Shown one piece after another: positions 1 to 12,022 of a stretch of DNA of 64,000 nucleotides. Origin of the DNA: Juglans regia (lineage: Eukaryota; Streptophyta; Magnoliopsida; Fagales; Juglandaceae). Within the stretch, counting starts at the first letter, position 1; each line of letters opens with the position of its first letter. The DNA lies in NCBI RefSeq assembly GCF_001411555.2, contig NC_049907.1, positions 8,130,243 to 8,194,242 of the forward strand, given 5' to 3'. Position numbers and translations under genes: made by a program. The notes beneath the pieces are model-generated. The model worked only from the letters and a program-made list of their open reading frames with translations, was not told where the DNA came from and ran no database searches.

Positions 1-640
1 AAACCCAAATTTAAACTATAGCCAACTCCAAAAATTAAAACCTAAATTAAAATCATGTCTTTACCAAACATTAAAATGTATTAAAAAGAATCACCAATCA
101 AAGATATTGTGCATTAATAATTTAATACTACCAATTTTTTTAAAAAAAAAAAACAAAAAAAAACAAGAAGATATCATTGAAACCCTAGTAAAGAATACAA
201 AAAATGAAAACTCATACACAAACTTCACAATATTCATTTAAATAAAAGAGGCATATCTGAATGAAATTCTTGAAAACTACCAAAAAGTATTTTTTTAGGT
301 TGGCGTATGGGCTATTTATAAAGAGATGATTTTTTAACTTTTCTTAATTCTAAATCCGTGGTAAGATACTTAATTGATAAATCTATATTTTTCAACCATT
401 TTTGCCCCCATCAAGACCCATTTAAGATAACCTTTACTCTTTAGTCACTTGAATCTTTGAATTCTTCGAGATTAGTTTGTAATATTTCTCTTACAATTGA
501 AATCAGTGTCAAACGTATAGAGTAATATGTGGAATTAAATGAAAAATTACCGTTAGAAGTAGGTTCTCCTTCTATATTGATTTGAATGGGCAGGGTCAAC
601 AGTGTAAGTTAAAATTATGGATTAATTTTACTTTCGAAAC
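1..640. other. AT-rich intergenic sequence, no gene seen
   Basis: No open frame with recognisable protein content on either strand. The stretch is AT-rich with homopolymer runs near 135-165 and 640-655. I see nothing else that can be named. Confidence 0.5.
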
Positions 641-654
641 TTTTTTTTTTTAAG

Positions 655-812
655 CCAATAAATTTAAAAAATTTGAAAATACAAAAAAATAGAATAGTGG
701 TGAATAATAGTAGTTAAAAATTAATGAAAAAATAATAATAGAATATTGAATAGTAGTAAATAATAGTGAAAAGTAGGTAAAAAGTAATAATAAAATAATA
801 AATAATAGTCGA
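655..812. repeat. Short MITE-like repeat, GAATAGTAGTGAATAATAG family (truncated copy)
   Basis: The core (GAATATTGAATAGTAG..., then GTAGGTAAAAAGTAATAAT) recurs at 18725-18881 and 29060-29237. Those two copies have matching terminal inverted repeats around GTTTGG; here the left terminus is not recognisable. The right side abuts the putative PIF/Harbinger end at 811. Confidence 0.5.
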
Positions 813-837
813 GTATTAGCATTGGTTTAGTCAAATG

Positions 838-2668
838 CTAGTGGAGCCTATAAAATAGCTAACGAGGCTTAAATTCGGATTGTATTGGATTAGGCAATAT
901 AAACCCAACCAACCTTTGAGCTACACTAACACATTTGAGATAAACAAATATGACCTTTACTATAGCATGACCATTTCATTTTTTATGATTATTTCATCCT
1001 ACAAAACCATACTTTTTTCCTTTTTAAATTTTCAGTTTCTTTTCCACAATCTGACTTCCCCAAACCAAAACCCATGCAATTCAATTTCCTCGCCTTCACC
1101 AGAGGCTAAAGTTCTCCACCATCAACGTCGATCCTTCTCCATTTATGCCTTAACTTTGAAGTTGCCATCATCACCTCTGTCACCGACGTATCCTCAACTG
1201 ACAACATTTGAAAAATTAGTCCACCTTCATGAAATCAAACCATCATGCCCCTTATTTGCTTGCATTTCAAGCAACAAGTTTGATTGTCTATCACCACCAC
1301 ACCACCCACAATAACATTGTATGGTCTAGTGATGCCACCCCCGAGCAAGTATGGCCTTCGACAACATTTAGCTTGTTCTTTGTTCCCTCTATTGTGTAAT
1401 CGGTTTTTAAATGTTTTTGTGGTCTAATCTTTTCTCTCACTCTCTCTCATCGCTCACAAAACTTATAAATACAGGAACTAATATTGATCCTAACCTAGGT
1501 AATGTCTTATTCTAACCTGCATTATGATTTTGAACATTGGTATTTTAATCAAGATTGTGTCTGATTATGCATTCGATTCCTTGGACAGAATGGTTGTGTT
1601 ATTTGATTTAAGGTTTTCTAACAGAGTCTTTATTGGGTTGACAATTTTTATCTTTTAAAATTCATGTTGTAATTATTGTTGTTAGATTTTAGTGGTTTGA
1701 ATCAAGGTATGTACATGAAGTTGTATGATATGAAGCTTGGTGTGGTTCTCAAATTGTATTACAACCTTTGTATGCCTCTGTATTTTGCTCTATTTTGTGT
1801 TTTAATTTAGTTTGTACGTAAAGCTTGGTGTCTCTATTTCGATTTGTTTTTGTTTTGTGTATGGTTTTTTTTTTTTGGAACCATTTCAAACAACATACTA
1901 GAACACTTTAAGTTATTATTAAGCTACATATAGTTGTTTTTAACCCACGATTTGATGCATCAAAGCTCTTGTAAAATTAGGATGTCTTGTTAAAAATGGT
2001 TGTTAAGTAGTGCACTAGAAGTTGTCCAAAATTATGGACACTTGTGCATTTGTCTAAAAGGTCATCTTTGTATTATTCAAGATATGAAATTAGTACTGAG
2101 TTCTAGTTCTAGCAGTATATATGACTCATTTTAATGACATTTCAAAGTCTTTGGTCCTTTATGAAACTATTTCAGAGCAACTCTAAATATAATAGGATTT
2201 TCTTTTGCTCACTCTTTATTATTTTTCTTTCTATGTTGTACATAAAACTATTACTATAAACCTAGATTGAAGAAAAATATACTTATCCATAAACAGATTT
2301 TATGAAATTGCTGCTAGAGTTGTTATAGTTTAGCCCGCAGTTTGTTGCACCTTGATAAAATGAAAATACTTTTTATGGACTATTTTTACAAGTGTTGCTT
2401 TAGAGTTTGCTTTATTATTATTATTATTGTTGTTGTTGTTGTTGTTGTTGTTGTCGTCGTCGTCATCGTCGTCAAGATTGTCTAATCTGTTGTAGTTTGT
2501 TGGAAATAGCTCATTTAAAAGTATACATTTAGTAAAATTAATTTTGTATGGTTGTTTGTTTTATCTTGCAAAGTTATATTCTCTTATATAATAGACACAC
2601 TATTTTATGAAGATCATTTCTTCATCACTCTCTTATAAAGTGGTGAACAAGGTATTAACAATACCCTA
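838..2668. other. Putative 5' region of the PIF/Harbinger element, no intact gene
   Basis: No recognisable protein. The open stretch 880-1314 (+) begins with a non-ATG codon and resembles no family I know. 1430-2400 is T-rich, intron-like sequence. A microsatellite lies at 2411-2474. If the element starts at 811, this is its leader and promoter region. Confidence 0.35.
2411..2474. repeat. Compound microsatellite (TTA)n(TTG)n(TCG)n
   Basis: Uninterrupted trinucleotide runs change from TTA to GTT/TTG to GTC/TCG units, directly visible in the sequence. Confidence 0.9.
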
Positions 2669-3600
2669 ATGGTTAGTATACATGATAATGTTGTACTCTA
2701 AGCAACACAACTCGAAGGTGAAAAAGTCCACCTACTAAGAAATCTCAACGAAGTTTCTTTCACCGCAAAGAAGGACAATATCTTCGCTTCGGTTTGGCTC
2801 AACATTAATATGGATGCTATTCAAGAGACTAAAAAAAATCCACATAAATGTGGGAGAGAATTTATGGCTATTACAATGAGTATAAAAAACCTAGTAGCCT
2901 ATAATGTTTTGTTGTGTCATTGACCAATTGATGGTTCTCGATCCAAAAATGCACAAATAAGTTTTGTGCTGCTGTAGCCCAAGTAGAATCACTGCATCTA
3001 AGTGGGGCCACAGAACAAGACAATGTATAAATTCCTAATTGTTTCAATTCTAAAAGTGTTTTAACAAATTGCATACTTACAAGCTCACTTGGTCTTTTTA
3101 GATTGAGAAAGTCAAAATTATGTATAGAGATATGCAAAAGACCAAATACACTATGGAATACTGCTGAAATTTGTTGAGACACCAACCAAAATGGTAATCA
3201 ATATGTCACAATTGTTGACGAGAAGAAAACTACCTAGGAAAGGTTAAGCTATTCTGGAGTTAACTCCACTAGGAGACGACATTATAAATGAGAATGTCGA
3301 GATCAGTTATGAGAGACCTCTAAGCAAGAAGGTTGATAAAGAAATTGAGAGAAAAAGGAAGTGCAAAAAAGTTTCGTCCAATGAATTTAAAGATGCCTTA
3401 AAGTTGCATGAACGGTGATAGAACCATATGCATGATGGAGAGAAGACAAGCAGTAAGCAAATCGAAGAATGATAGATGTGAGTGACTACATCTTAAGAAG
3501 AGGAAGATCGAGATGGAAATTATGAAGTTGGGTTTTGCTAGCATAAATGCAATGTAGCAAGAGTATTTCCAAAATTCTCAAAAGGAAATCTTTGACACTT
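2669..3600 (+). pseudogene. PIF/Harbinger accessory protein remnant (SANT / NAM-associated C-terminal type)
   Basis: This family (often annotated 'glutathione S-transferase T3-like' or NAM-associated C-terminal domain) is the DNA-binding partner of plant PIF/Harbinger transposases. Reading across several frames one sees its landmarks in the right order. There is an FTAKKDNIFASVWLNINMDA-like segment near 2755-2820. Next come an NKFCAAVAQVES-like segment near 2955-2990 and LHLSGATEQDN near 2995-3025. A GDDIINENVEISYERPL segment with a basic KEIERKRKCKK run follows near 3275-3370. A QEYFQNSQKEI-like tail lies near 3560-3590. Stops and frameshifts interrupt every frame, so it cannot be functional. 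The transposase partner is at 12023-13180 on the other strand. Confidence 0.65.
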
Positions 3601-3999
3601 CAAAAAATAGGTTTTCATCTCCATTTCCATCTCCATTTCAGCATTTTGGAGGTGTGCAAATGTTATTTAACTTGTTTCGAACTATTGTTATGGTTTTGAT
3701 GTTGTTATAGAATACTTTTTGGATTGTTTTAGTGGTTGGGCATCAACATATGTTGGAAATACATTTGTTGTTAGACAGTGTTTGTGTGGATGGGCAACAA
3801 TTGTTGTTACAGATTTTGGGTTGTAATTCATGTGTGATTTTTTGTAATTTTCATAATATTATGCTTTTGCAATTTCTGGAATAGGTCTTTATTTTTGTAA
3901 CTTCCCATAAATCAGGTTGCTTTTCTAAGTGCTGGCGGTTTTTGTAATTTCTGGAAATACAGTTTGTAATTTTTGTAGAGTTTGGTAAATATTGTTTTG
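3601..3999. other. Junction between PIF/Harbinger ORF1 and LINE A
   Basis: T-rich sequence with repeated TTTTTGTAATTT-type words and no coding content. It probably holds the 3' untranslated part of the Harbinger gene and the LINE insertion point. The exact junction is uncertain. Confidence 0.35.
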
Positions 4000-4425
4000 T
4001 GAAGTAGATGGAACGAATTGAGGTTCTTATTACTAAGTATGATTTCATGAGAATAAGTTTGGTGAACCTCAATTTTTCTATAGTGGGTTTTCATTCGTGC
4101 CAACAAAATGTTGCCATAAGGAAAAATCAAAGTCGAATCTACATGTCTTTACCCAATCAAGGAAGCCAAAGGCTATTGCTGATTGAATTATGGTGGAGGT
4201 CCCCACGTTATTGGCGGAGGCTGAGTCTTAAATTGTCTAATCTGCTATATTTACTAAGTATGATATTCATGAAATTGGAGATTTCAACTCGGCTGTGTAT
4301 TTAGAAAAATGCTTTCTTTTCAAACTCTTGACAATTAATTTTTTTCACAGGAAAGCATCCAAATATATAATGAGGAATATTTAGAGACCATATCTTGCCT
4401 TCCGAATTTGTGATATAGGGGAAAA

Positions 4426-5484
4426 CCTTTTCTTGGCTGAATTCTCTAATATTTACGAGAATGCTTGGATTATACATAATGGCCCGTGGACATTTGGTAA
4501 TAATTCGGTTGTCATGGCATATTATGACGGTAGTTCCCAGTTGTCTAAGATCCCCTATTATTTACTTTTTTCTAGGTTGGTATTTACAATCTTCCACTGG
4601 GAGGTATGAATGCCCGTGCAATCTGCAAAATTGTAAAAACACTAGGTTCTATAGAGGAAGTTGATCTTCAAGAAAACTCTCCCGGTTGGGGCGAATTTGT
4701 TTGAGTTCAAATCTCTTTGGATACTAGCAAAACTTTACCTCAAAAGAATCATGTTACTATGGATACGTCGAGCGTTGTTTGGGTATTATTAAAATATGAA
4801 TGTCTTCCATCTTTTTGCCACTGCTGTGGACTATTGGGTCATGGAGACAGAGATTGTGTCCTTTGGACTAGTAATTATGATGATTTTTTCAATTCGGACA
4901 TTTCGTATGGATCTTGGCTGCGTGTAAGGGCTTACAGCCAAGAATTGACCACGAGTGGATGTGATTGTGCTGACCAAACTGGATGAGGGGATGCATTCAC
5001 CTAATGCATCGATTCCCAACTACAGTCTGTTGGTAATTATGATCTTCTACTGGGAGGTATGAATGTCCGTGTAGTGCACAAAGTTGTAGAAACACTGGGT
5101 TCTATAGAGGAAGTTGATCTTCAAGAAAACTCTCCCGGTTGGGACAAATTTGTTTGAGTTCAAATCTCTTTGGATACTACAAACCTTTACCTCAAAAGAA
5201 TCATGTTACTATAGATACTTCGAGTGTTGTTTGGGTAGTATTAAAATATGAATATCTTCCATCTTTTTGCTACTGTTGTGGACTATTGGGTCATGGAGAC
5301 AGAGATTGTGTCCTTTGGACTAGCAATTAGGATGATTTTTTCAATTATGACTTTTCGTATGGATCTTGGTTGCGTGTAAGGGCTTTCAACCAAGAATTGA
5401 CCACAAGTGGATGTGATTGTGCCGACCAAACTGGATGAGGGTATGCATTCACCTGATGCATCGATTCCCAAGTGCAGTCTGTTG
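4426..5484 (+). pseudogene. LINE A ORF1 remnant with duplicated zinc knuckle
   Basis: Plant L1 ORF1 encodes the RNA-binding protein. Near 4430-4600 the + strand reads FLAEFSNIYENAWIIHNG, PWTFGNNSVVMAYYDG and SQLSKIP, characteristic of the DUF4283 domain. A CX2CX4HX4C knuckle (CHCCGLLGHGDRDC) follows near 4817-4860, then a YGSWLRVRA motif. The same stretch, including a second knuckle (CYCCGLLGHGDRDC) near 5270-5312, is repeated from about 5033. A stop and a frameshift between the copies show the frame is dead. Closest relative in the window: ORF1 of LINE C. Confidence 0.7.
4577..5484 (+). repeat. Direct tandem duplication of about 453 bp inside LINE A ORF1
   Basis: Unit 1 is about 4577-5032 and unit 2 about 5033-5484. 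Matching landmarks sit 453 bp apart: GAGGTATGAATG at 4601 and 5054, and GGTCATGGAGACAGAGATTG in both. The units differ by scattered substitutions and small indels, so the duplication is not recent. Confidence 0.85.
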
Positions 5485-5757
5485 TTGGCGCCTGATAAGG
5501 TAGTGGTTTCTGGTGAGCCATTGTCGGGAATGGCAATTACAGATTGTTGAAAGTTAGGTGAGACAGTTGCACTAGAGGAATTAGTGGTTGGTAATTGTTC
5601 TCGGTTATTATTGGGCACCGCTGGCCAAAACTCAAGGCCACTAGAGTTGGACTCTTGCTAAGAAATTCATACAGCCCATGGTCAACCCAGCCTTTTATTT
5701 GAGACTCCAACAAACAGTGTTGGGGAGTCTTGTCGTCGACTTGGATGACCACGCCGT

Positions 5758-5908
5758 AGTGGGTCTTTGTCCTTGCCAACAAAACGTTGCTATAAGGAAA
5801 AATCAAAGTCGGGTCTAATTGTCTCTACCCAGTTAAAGAAACCAAAGGTTATTGCTGATTGAATTATGGTGGAGGTCCCTGCGTTATGGGCAGAGGCTGA
5901 GTCTCAAA
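5758..5908 (+). repeat. Second copy of the LINE A 5' leader (also at 4083-4232)
   Basis: The sequence from GTGGGT...TGCCAACAAAA through ATTATGGTGGAGGTCCC and GAGGCTGAGTCT occurs at 4083-4232, before the DUF4283 region, and again here, directly before the ORF2 start. In both places ATGGTGGAGGTCCC could be an ORF1 start. This suggests that a second, deleted copy was fused upstream of ORF2. Confidence 0.75.
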
Positions 5909-8827
5909 ACCTCCAACAACCATGAAAGTCTTGAATTGGAACACCTGAGAGCATGGGAATCCTCGAGGAATTCGTGTTCTTAGTCCGAAGGGAAGGTCCC
6001 AACATTGTCTTCGTGATGGAGACAAAATATGTTATTTCATTTATGGAGAATTTGAAGTACACATTTCTTATGTTTTGGCAGTGGCAAGTAAGGGGCGTAG
6101 CGACGACATTTGTCTCTTCCAACAGAAGGAGGTCAATCTGGTACTTTTTTCATACTCAAAGCCCCATTTTGATATGCATATATCTAATCCTATTAGAGAT
6201 TTACAATGGAGGATGGCGGCGGTTTATGTTCATCCCTAATTGAGTCACCAAAAGAAAATATGGGATCTCCTTTGTTCTTTGAAACATAAGGAAGATAGTC
6301 CCTAATTATGCTTTGGGGACTTCAATGAGATCATTGCAAATTTTGAGAAGCGCGATGGTTGGGATCGTTCGTTGAGGCAGATGTTAGAGTTCAAGTATGC
6401 TTTTATTTTTATTTTATTTTTTCATTTATGTGGTATTGATTATGTTGGTCCATTATTTACTTAGAGCAATATTAGCGAAGGGTATGCATATGTTAAGGAA
6501 CGTCTGGATTAGTTTCAATGTACTATGGATTGGTTTGAGATTTATCCTTTGTGTAAGGTTGGAAATATTGTTACATCTATATTTGATCATAGTTGTTTAT
6601 TATTGAATACTGAGGGATTAGGTGATCAAGTACGTATAAGAACTCGTCCCTTTCGATTTAAATCAATGTGGGTAGGGCCCCAAGATTATGAGGTTGCTGC
6701 AATTTGGAAAAAGGTTAGACAATCTTCACTAGTTAACAAAATACAGCATTGTACTTCTTTAAATTTGTGGAGTCAGTCTCAAATTGGTCACATTAGAAAA
6801 ATTCTGGCTATTAAGAGAAGGGAACTTACATTACTTCAAGACAATCAAATTTCTGTTTTCCCATCTTGTTTCTTCACTTCACCATGATATAAATCTACTC
6901 TTGGAACAAGAGGAATTAATGTGGAAGTAAAGATCTTGTGTGGCTTTGTTGAGTACTGGTGACCAAAATACAAATTTTTTTCATCATAAGGCTTCACAGA
7001 GAGAGCGCCATAATCTGATTTCTCATCTTACTCGTCTTAGAGATAATGGAAGTATTTATAGAGAAGTGTCTGGTTTAGCACATATTATCACTACTTATTT
7101 CTCTGAGTTATTTTCATTGACAAATCTAACAAATTTGGACTTTATCTTAAGATCTGTATAGCCATCAGTTACTGACTCTACGAAAATGCTAACTCATGCT
7201 TTTATTGATGAAGAAATTAAGGTAGCTTTGTTTCAAATGCATGCTCACAAGGCTAAAGGTCCGGATGGTCTTCTTTCTTTGTTTTTTCAAAAGTACTGGC
7301 ATTTAGTAGCAGATTCAGTTATTAGTACTGTTTTATATATTCTAGATTTTGGTACTCTACCTACTGAGCTAAATCAAACTTATCTTGTTTTGATTCCCAA
7401 ATTAAAAAATATTGACCATATTAAAGACTATAGACCAATAAGTTTTCGTAATGTGGTCTATAACATTGTTGCAAAGGTGCATGCTAACCTATTGAAATCT
7501 GTTTTGCCTGCTGTGATATCATATACACAGTGTGCATTTGTACCTAGTCATTTGATTACGAATAATGTTTTGGTGGCCTTTGAGACGGTGAATACTATTC
7601 GACGGAGGAGACAAGGTCGCACGAGCTATATGTCTATTAAATTAGACATGAGCAAGGCTTATGATTAGGTTAAATGGAGTTTTCTCGAGTGTGTAGTGCA
7701 AAGAATGGGTTTTCATGCACGTATTGTTCATCTGCTTATGGCTTCTATCAGGTCAGTTTCTTATTGAGTTCTTCTTCATGGAGTTCCAATGGATGCTATT
7801 CACCCAACTCATGGGCTGTGACAAGGATGCCTTCTTTTTCCTTATTTATTTATTTTTTGTGCTGAGGTGCTTTCTTTAATGTTGTGGGAAGCTTAAACAC
7901 ATGGCCTAATAAAAGAAATTTGTATTTGTAATAGGGCTCCATGAATGAATGAATGAATTACTTATTTTTTGTTGATGATAGAATTATTTTTAGTCAAACT
8001 ACATTTTCTGTTAATGATCATGGTCAATGTATTTTATCAGCTTATGAAGAAGCTTCTGGGCAGCAAGTTAACAAGGTAAAAACTGAATTGTTTTTCAGGA
8101 AGAACACTGGGGTTGATATAGTGTAAGCTGTTAAGGCATGCTAGGGAGTGCAAACTGTTTACCTTCATTTGTTGGCCATTCAAAATATCATATTTTTCAT
8201 GAAAAAATGACTTTTATCACAGGCAGGATGTGTAATACTCATTAAGGTTGTTGTGCAAGCAATTTCAACTTATACAATGAGTTGTTTTAAGTTGCCTAAG
8301 GTTTTCTACAGGGACTTGGAGTGTATGATTGCTAGATTTTGATGGGGACAACGTGATCAAGAGATGATGGTTCATTGGATCAATTGGCAGAAATTGTCTA
8401 GTTCAAAATTTGAAGTAGGTATGAGTTTCTAGGATTTAGAAACTTTTAATTTAACTCTATTGACAAAACAGGGATGACGACTTTTCCATAACTATGTTTC
8501 TCTGTTTTACAAAGTGATTAAGGATAAATATTACCCCAATAGTGATTTTTTATCTTTGATTGTGGGTTCTGATCTTTTTTTTTTTTTTGTGGAGTATTTG
8601 TGATGCTAAATCAATTTTAGAAACAAGTTGTATCTGGATGATTGAGCAAGGGAATCATATATGTATTTGGGGTTGATAATTGGTTACCTCATTCTCCTAG
8701 TAAATGGGTACTCACTAAATGCAATACGCTGACAATAGAAACAATGTTAGTGAGCTTTTGGACAATTCTTCTCCTAGATGGTGGAATGTTGATTTGGTAA
8801 GACATGTTTTTCTCTCTTTTAAGGATA

Positions 8828-9765
8828 GAGAAATGCTACTACCACCGCTCCTCCCTCCCGCTTCTCTCTCCTACTTGACATGAAATGCACACGTGGCATG
8901 ATTTTTAAATAACAAAAAAATAAAATTTGAATGCATAGTATTCTTCTCTCCTTTCATCAATTTTTCTTCTTCTCTTCCAAACTCATGTCCGCAAGCTCCC
9001 CCAAACTCATGTCCTTTTCTCGAGAACTCTCTCCTGTTATTGCCTTTTCACTAATATTTTCTTGCTTCTTTCTCCCTTCCGGTAAGCAAATATTCCACCC
9101 AATAAATCCTTTGCATAAAACCTAATATATTTCTCTTTTTCGGAGTCGGTCTAAAGTTTGCAGCTTTGCAAGTTCTGGGTACATAAGTTCTTTATTCAAT
9201 ATTAATTTTCCTTTCATGTCCGCAAGCCAAACCCATCAATTTTTCTTCAAATCCCATCCTGCACAAGCCAAACCCACAGATTTTTCTTCGGATCCCATCG
9301 TCCACAAGCCAACCCATCGATTTTTCTTTGCATCCCATCTTCCGCAAGCCAAACTGCACGTATTTGTCTGAAACTTGTTATTTTCCTGGAAAAGTATTGT
9401 CTGCTAAAATCCATGTTTGCCGTTTGGTTACGAGAAAACTGAGATGAGCGTAACAAAAGCAAAAGAAGAGAATGTTTGTATTGTTTTCTCATAAAATCCA
9501 TAATTCTTACTTTAATTTTAGAATTTAAAGCGGAAGTTTCCTTTCTTCTTCAAAGACATATTTCATTGGATCGCATTTTTGTGAATTTTTGTTCTGGCTG
9601 ATTGTCGAAGAAGTCATCCAGAAATTAGATATGAAAAGTCCAATTTATGTTTTTGTTCCTTTCCCTTCTTTTTTGTTTAATATAATGACACATGGCATGA
9701 TAGAGCGTGACACATCAAGCGGGAGGGACGAGCGGGAGGGCAGATCGGTGACTGTAGAAGGACTC
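8828..9765. mobile_element. 938-bp non-autonomous TIR element inserted in LINE A (Mutator-like)
   Basis: It interrupts the zf-RVT part of LINE A ORF2, which resumes in the same sense just after it. TTTAAGGATA occurs immediately before (8818-8827) and after (9766-9775), a 10-bp target duplication (Mutator elements typically make 9 bp). The ends form imperfect inverted repeats: GAGAAATGCTACTACCACCG on the left, and GAGTCCTTCTACAGTCACCG read inward from the right, 13 of 20 identical; CCTCCCGCT follows on both sides. The interior has near-repeats of AAACCCATC..TTTTTCTT..ATCCCATC (about 9220-9350) but no transposase. Confidence 0.65.
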
Positions 9766-9987
9766 TTTAAGGATAATGTAATTCTTAATATTCCATTATC
9801 TTTGCTTGGGGATGCTGACCATTTATTATGGAGTTGTACTAGGAATGGGTTGTTTAGCGTCAAAATAACTTATCATGTAGGTTTGAGTCTTAGTAATGTT
9901 GTTGGAGTTGCATCCAATGTTAATGTTTTTGCTGCCAAGTCATTCTAGAAATCTATTTGGAATTTACATCATTCTAATAAATTTGAA

Positions 9988-10950
9988 ATTACCTAAGTAC
10001 CCATATATCGTAACGCAACAGAAATATCTATCAATTCATTCAACAAATTGGTTAGTCGCTAATCATGCAACTATTTAATAATTAAGTAATAATATAAAGT
10101 AAATAAATTGCATAACATCAAAATTAGTATTGAAAGGAAACTCTTTAAAGAACTCCTTAAAGATAAACCCTACAGAGTAGCCAAACCCATAAAAATCAAT
10201 TTTATTATTTGAAAATAAATTACAAGTAAAATTCAATTACAAAATATTTATCAATTAACACTATTACTTGACCAGATAAATTACCTATTTATCTTCTAAC
10301 GCAGTTGCAAGAAAAACCTCTGATGATCTTCAAACATTGATTTTTTCCTAGAACTCTAGTGGCTGAAACTTGACCAATCAATTCTCCAACATGGAGCAAA
10401 ATCACAATATTTGAGAGAAATAATATGAAAATTCTTCAAGAAATTTTCTCACCAAAATATGCACTTGAAAGTGCTCTAGAAAATATCTAGATTTGAATCT
10501 CTACAGATCCTAACCAGTAAGATCCATTAAATAAATAATATGAAAGCAGTTTTAGTTTCAATAGGACTCTACTGACGGTCGCAAATATGTCTCATGACGG
10601 AATGCTGACATTTCGCGATAACTCTTCACTACAGTAACTGATTTCAGTTCAACCTCTTCTTTGGGAAAGTGCAGATTCCTTGGAACTCGATTGTCACACT
10701 TATGACTTATCTAAACAACCTCTAATACCTCATAAATAAACTTTATATTGTTACAAATAAAGTCAATAAATAATTTACATTCATTCAAAATTACTAACTT
10801 AATGATAGGATAGACTCTATCATTTTAGTCATTTAATCCTTTACAAACTTATCAACTTAGTCATATAGTCCTATCCAAACTTTTAAATCTATAATCTCTC
10901 CCTTTGGTGGATTGGTGACAAAACCAACTTGATGAATGTCTTGCATATAC
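9988..10950. mobile_element. About 963-bp insertion in LINE A, class unresolved
   Basis: LINE ORF2 stops matching its family after 9987 and resumes at 10951 (KNFLWRAYGDSLPTK-like reading). AAATTTGAA (9979-9987) and AAAATTGAA (10951-10959) flank the insertion, a possible 9-bp target duplication with one mismatch. The interior is AT-rich and non-coding. I see no matching terminal inverted repeats and no TG...CA ends at these borders, so the superfamily is open. Confidence 0.45.
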
Positions 10951-12022
10951 AAAATTGAAGAATTTTTTGTGGCGAGCTTATGGAGATAGTTTGCCTACTA
11001 AGTAGGAATTATTTGCTAGACATATCATTGCTAGTAGCACTTGTGATTTTTATCAGGAGGCTATGAAGGATGCTCTACATGCCTAATTTGCTTGCTCCAC
11101 TGTAAGGCAGATAAGGGTACAATATTTTGATTTGGATAGGTTTAGTTTTGCATCATGTTCTCGTTTTTCTAATCTGATTCAGAAGGTTATGAGTTGTGAT
11201 AATAGTTCTATTATTTCGAGATTTTTAACAATTGTTTGGGGATTATGGAAGTATTGGAACTTAAAGTTTTTTCAATCTACAGATCTTTTGGCAACTAATA
11301 TCATTGATAATAGTCTTGATTATGTGGAAGATTTTCAGAGTGTACATACTACTAAGAAAATCCACTTGCAATTTTATAAACTTTGTTGGCAACCTCCACC
11401 TTGTGGGAAATAGAAGCTTAATTTTGATAGGGCTATTTTCCATTCTATGCACAAATTTGGTGTTGGAGCTATCTTGCTCAATGAGCGGGATGATTTGATT
11501 ATGGCTATGTCTCAAAAGGAAGATGACCTTTATGCAGTGGAAGACATTGAGGCTCTTGCTACCTTGCGGGAGTTGCAAATGTTTCTTCATTTGGGCATTT
11601 CAGGTTTGATTCTCAAAGGGGATTCTGTAGTTATTATTGAAGCTATTCGTTCAAATTAGGCACAGTTTTCCAATTATAGTCCTTTAATTACTGAGATTCA
11701 ATCCTTGTTGTCTTGTTTTCATAGTATAAAAATTATTCATGTAGGTAGACAAGAGAATGAAGCTACACATCTATTGGCGCGCCATACTTGTTTTGTGGAT
11801 GATATTCTTCAATGGTGGCAACAATCTCCTAATTTTCTTTCTATTTGTTTAGCAGTTGATATTGTTGATATTAGTAGTGTCTAATCTTAGTGGCTACTAT
11901 TGTTGTAATTGATGACTCTATAATTTGTCCAGTCTATACAAATGATTGTTTGATTTCTAAAAAAAAACCCAAAATATAAATATTATATCTTAAAAGCTCT
12001 ATTTGTAATTATTGTAAAACTA

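Larger units (their letters stand above)
5922..11883 (+). pseudogene. LINE A ORF2 remnant (EN-RT-zf-RVT-RNase H)
   Basis: The likely start is ATG at 5922 (MKVLNWNT, then a stop). Endonuclease landmarks follow: FVMETK near 6015, CFGDFNEII near 6310, KERLD near 6495, and FDHSCLLL near 6585. The reverse transcriptase shows KAKGPDG near 7250, LVLIPK near 7390, DYRPISF near 7428, TNNVLVAFETV near 7560 and SIKLDMSKAYD ending in a stop at 7668. The active-site box reads LFFVDD at about 7964-7979. zf-RVT and RNase H parts follow (VGAILLNERDD near 11463, EDIEALATLREL near 11540, KGDSVVIIEA near 11620, ENEATHLLAR near 11755), with a final stop near 11883. The order is that of a complete plant L1 ORF2. 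Numerous stops, frameshifts and two insertions make it non-functional. Confidence 0.8.
4000..11968 (+). mobile_element. LINE A: degenerate L1-type non-LTR retrotransposon
   Basis: It follows the plant L1 plan on the + strand: ORF1 with a DUF4283-like region and CCHC knuckle, then ORF2 with endonuclease, reverse transcriptase, zf-RVT and RNase H. It ends in a short untranslated tail and poly(A) at 11960-11968. Two later insertions (8828-9765 and 9988-10950) and internal duplications enlarge it to about 8 kb. The many stops and frameshifts indicate an old copy. The 5' boundary is approximate. It is related to LINE C at the right edge of the window; both read FVDD at the RT active site. Confidence 0.8.

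Noticed and set aside
880..1314. Open frame of 144 codons on +
   Set aside because: Begins with a non-ATG codon, low-complexity Ser/Pro/Leu content, no family resemblance.
3985..11990. TAAATATT on both sides of LINE A as a target duplication
   Set aside because: Eight AT-only bases in AT-rich DNA, and the LINE 5' end is not defined.
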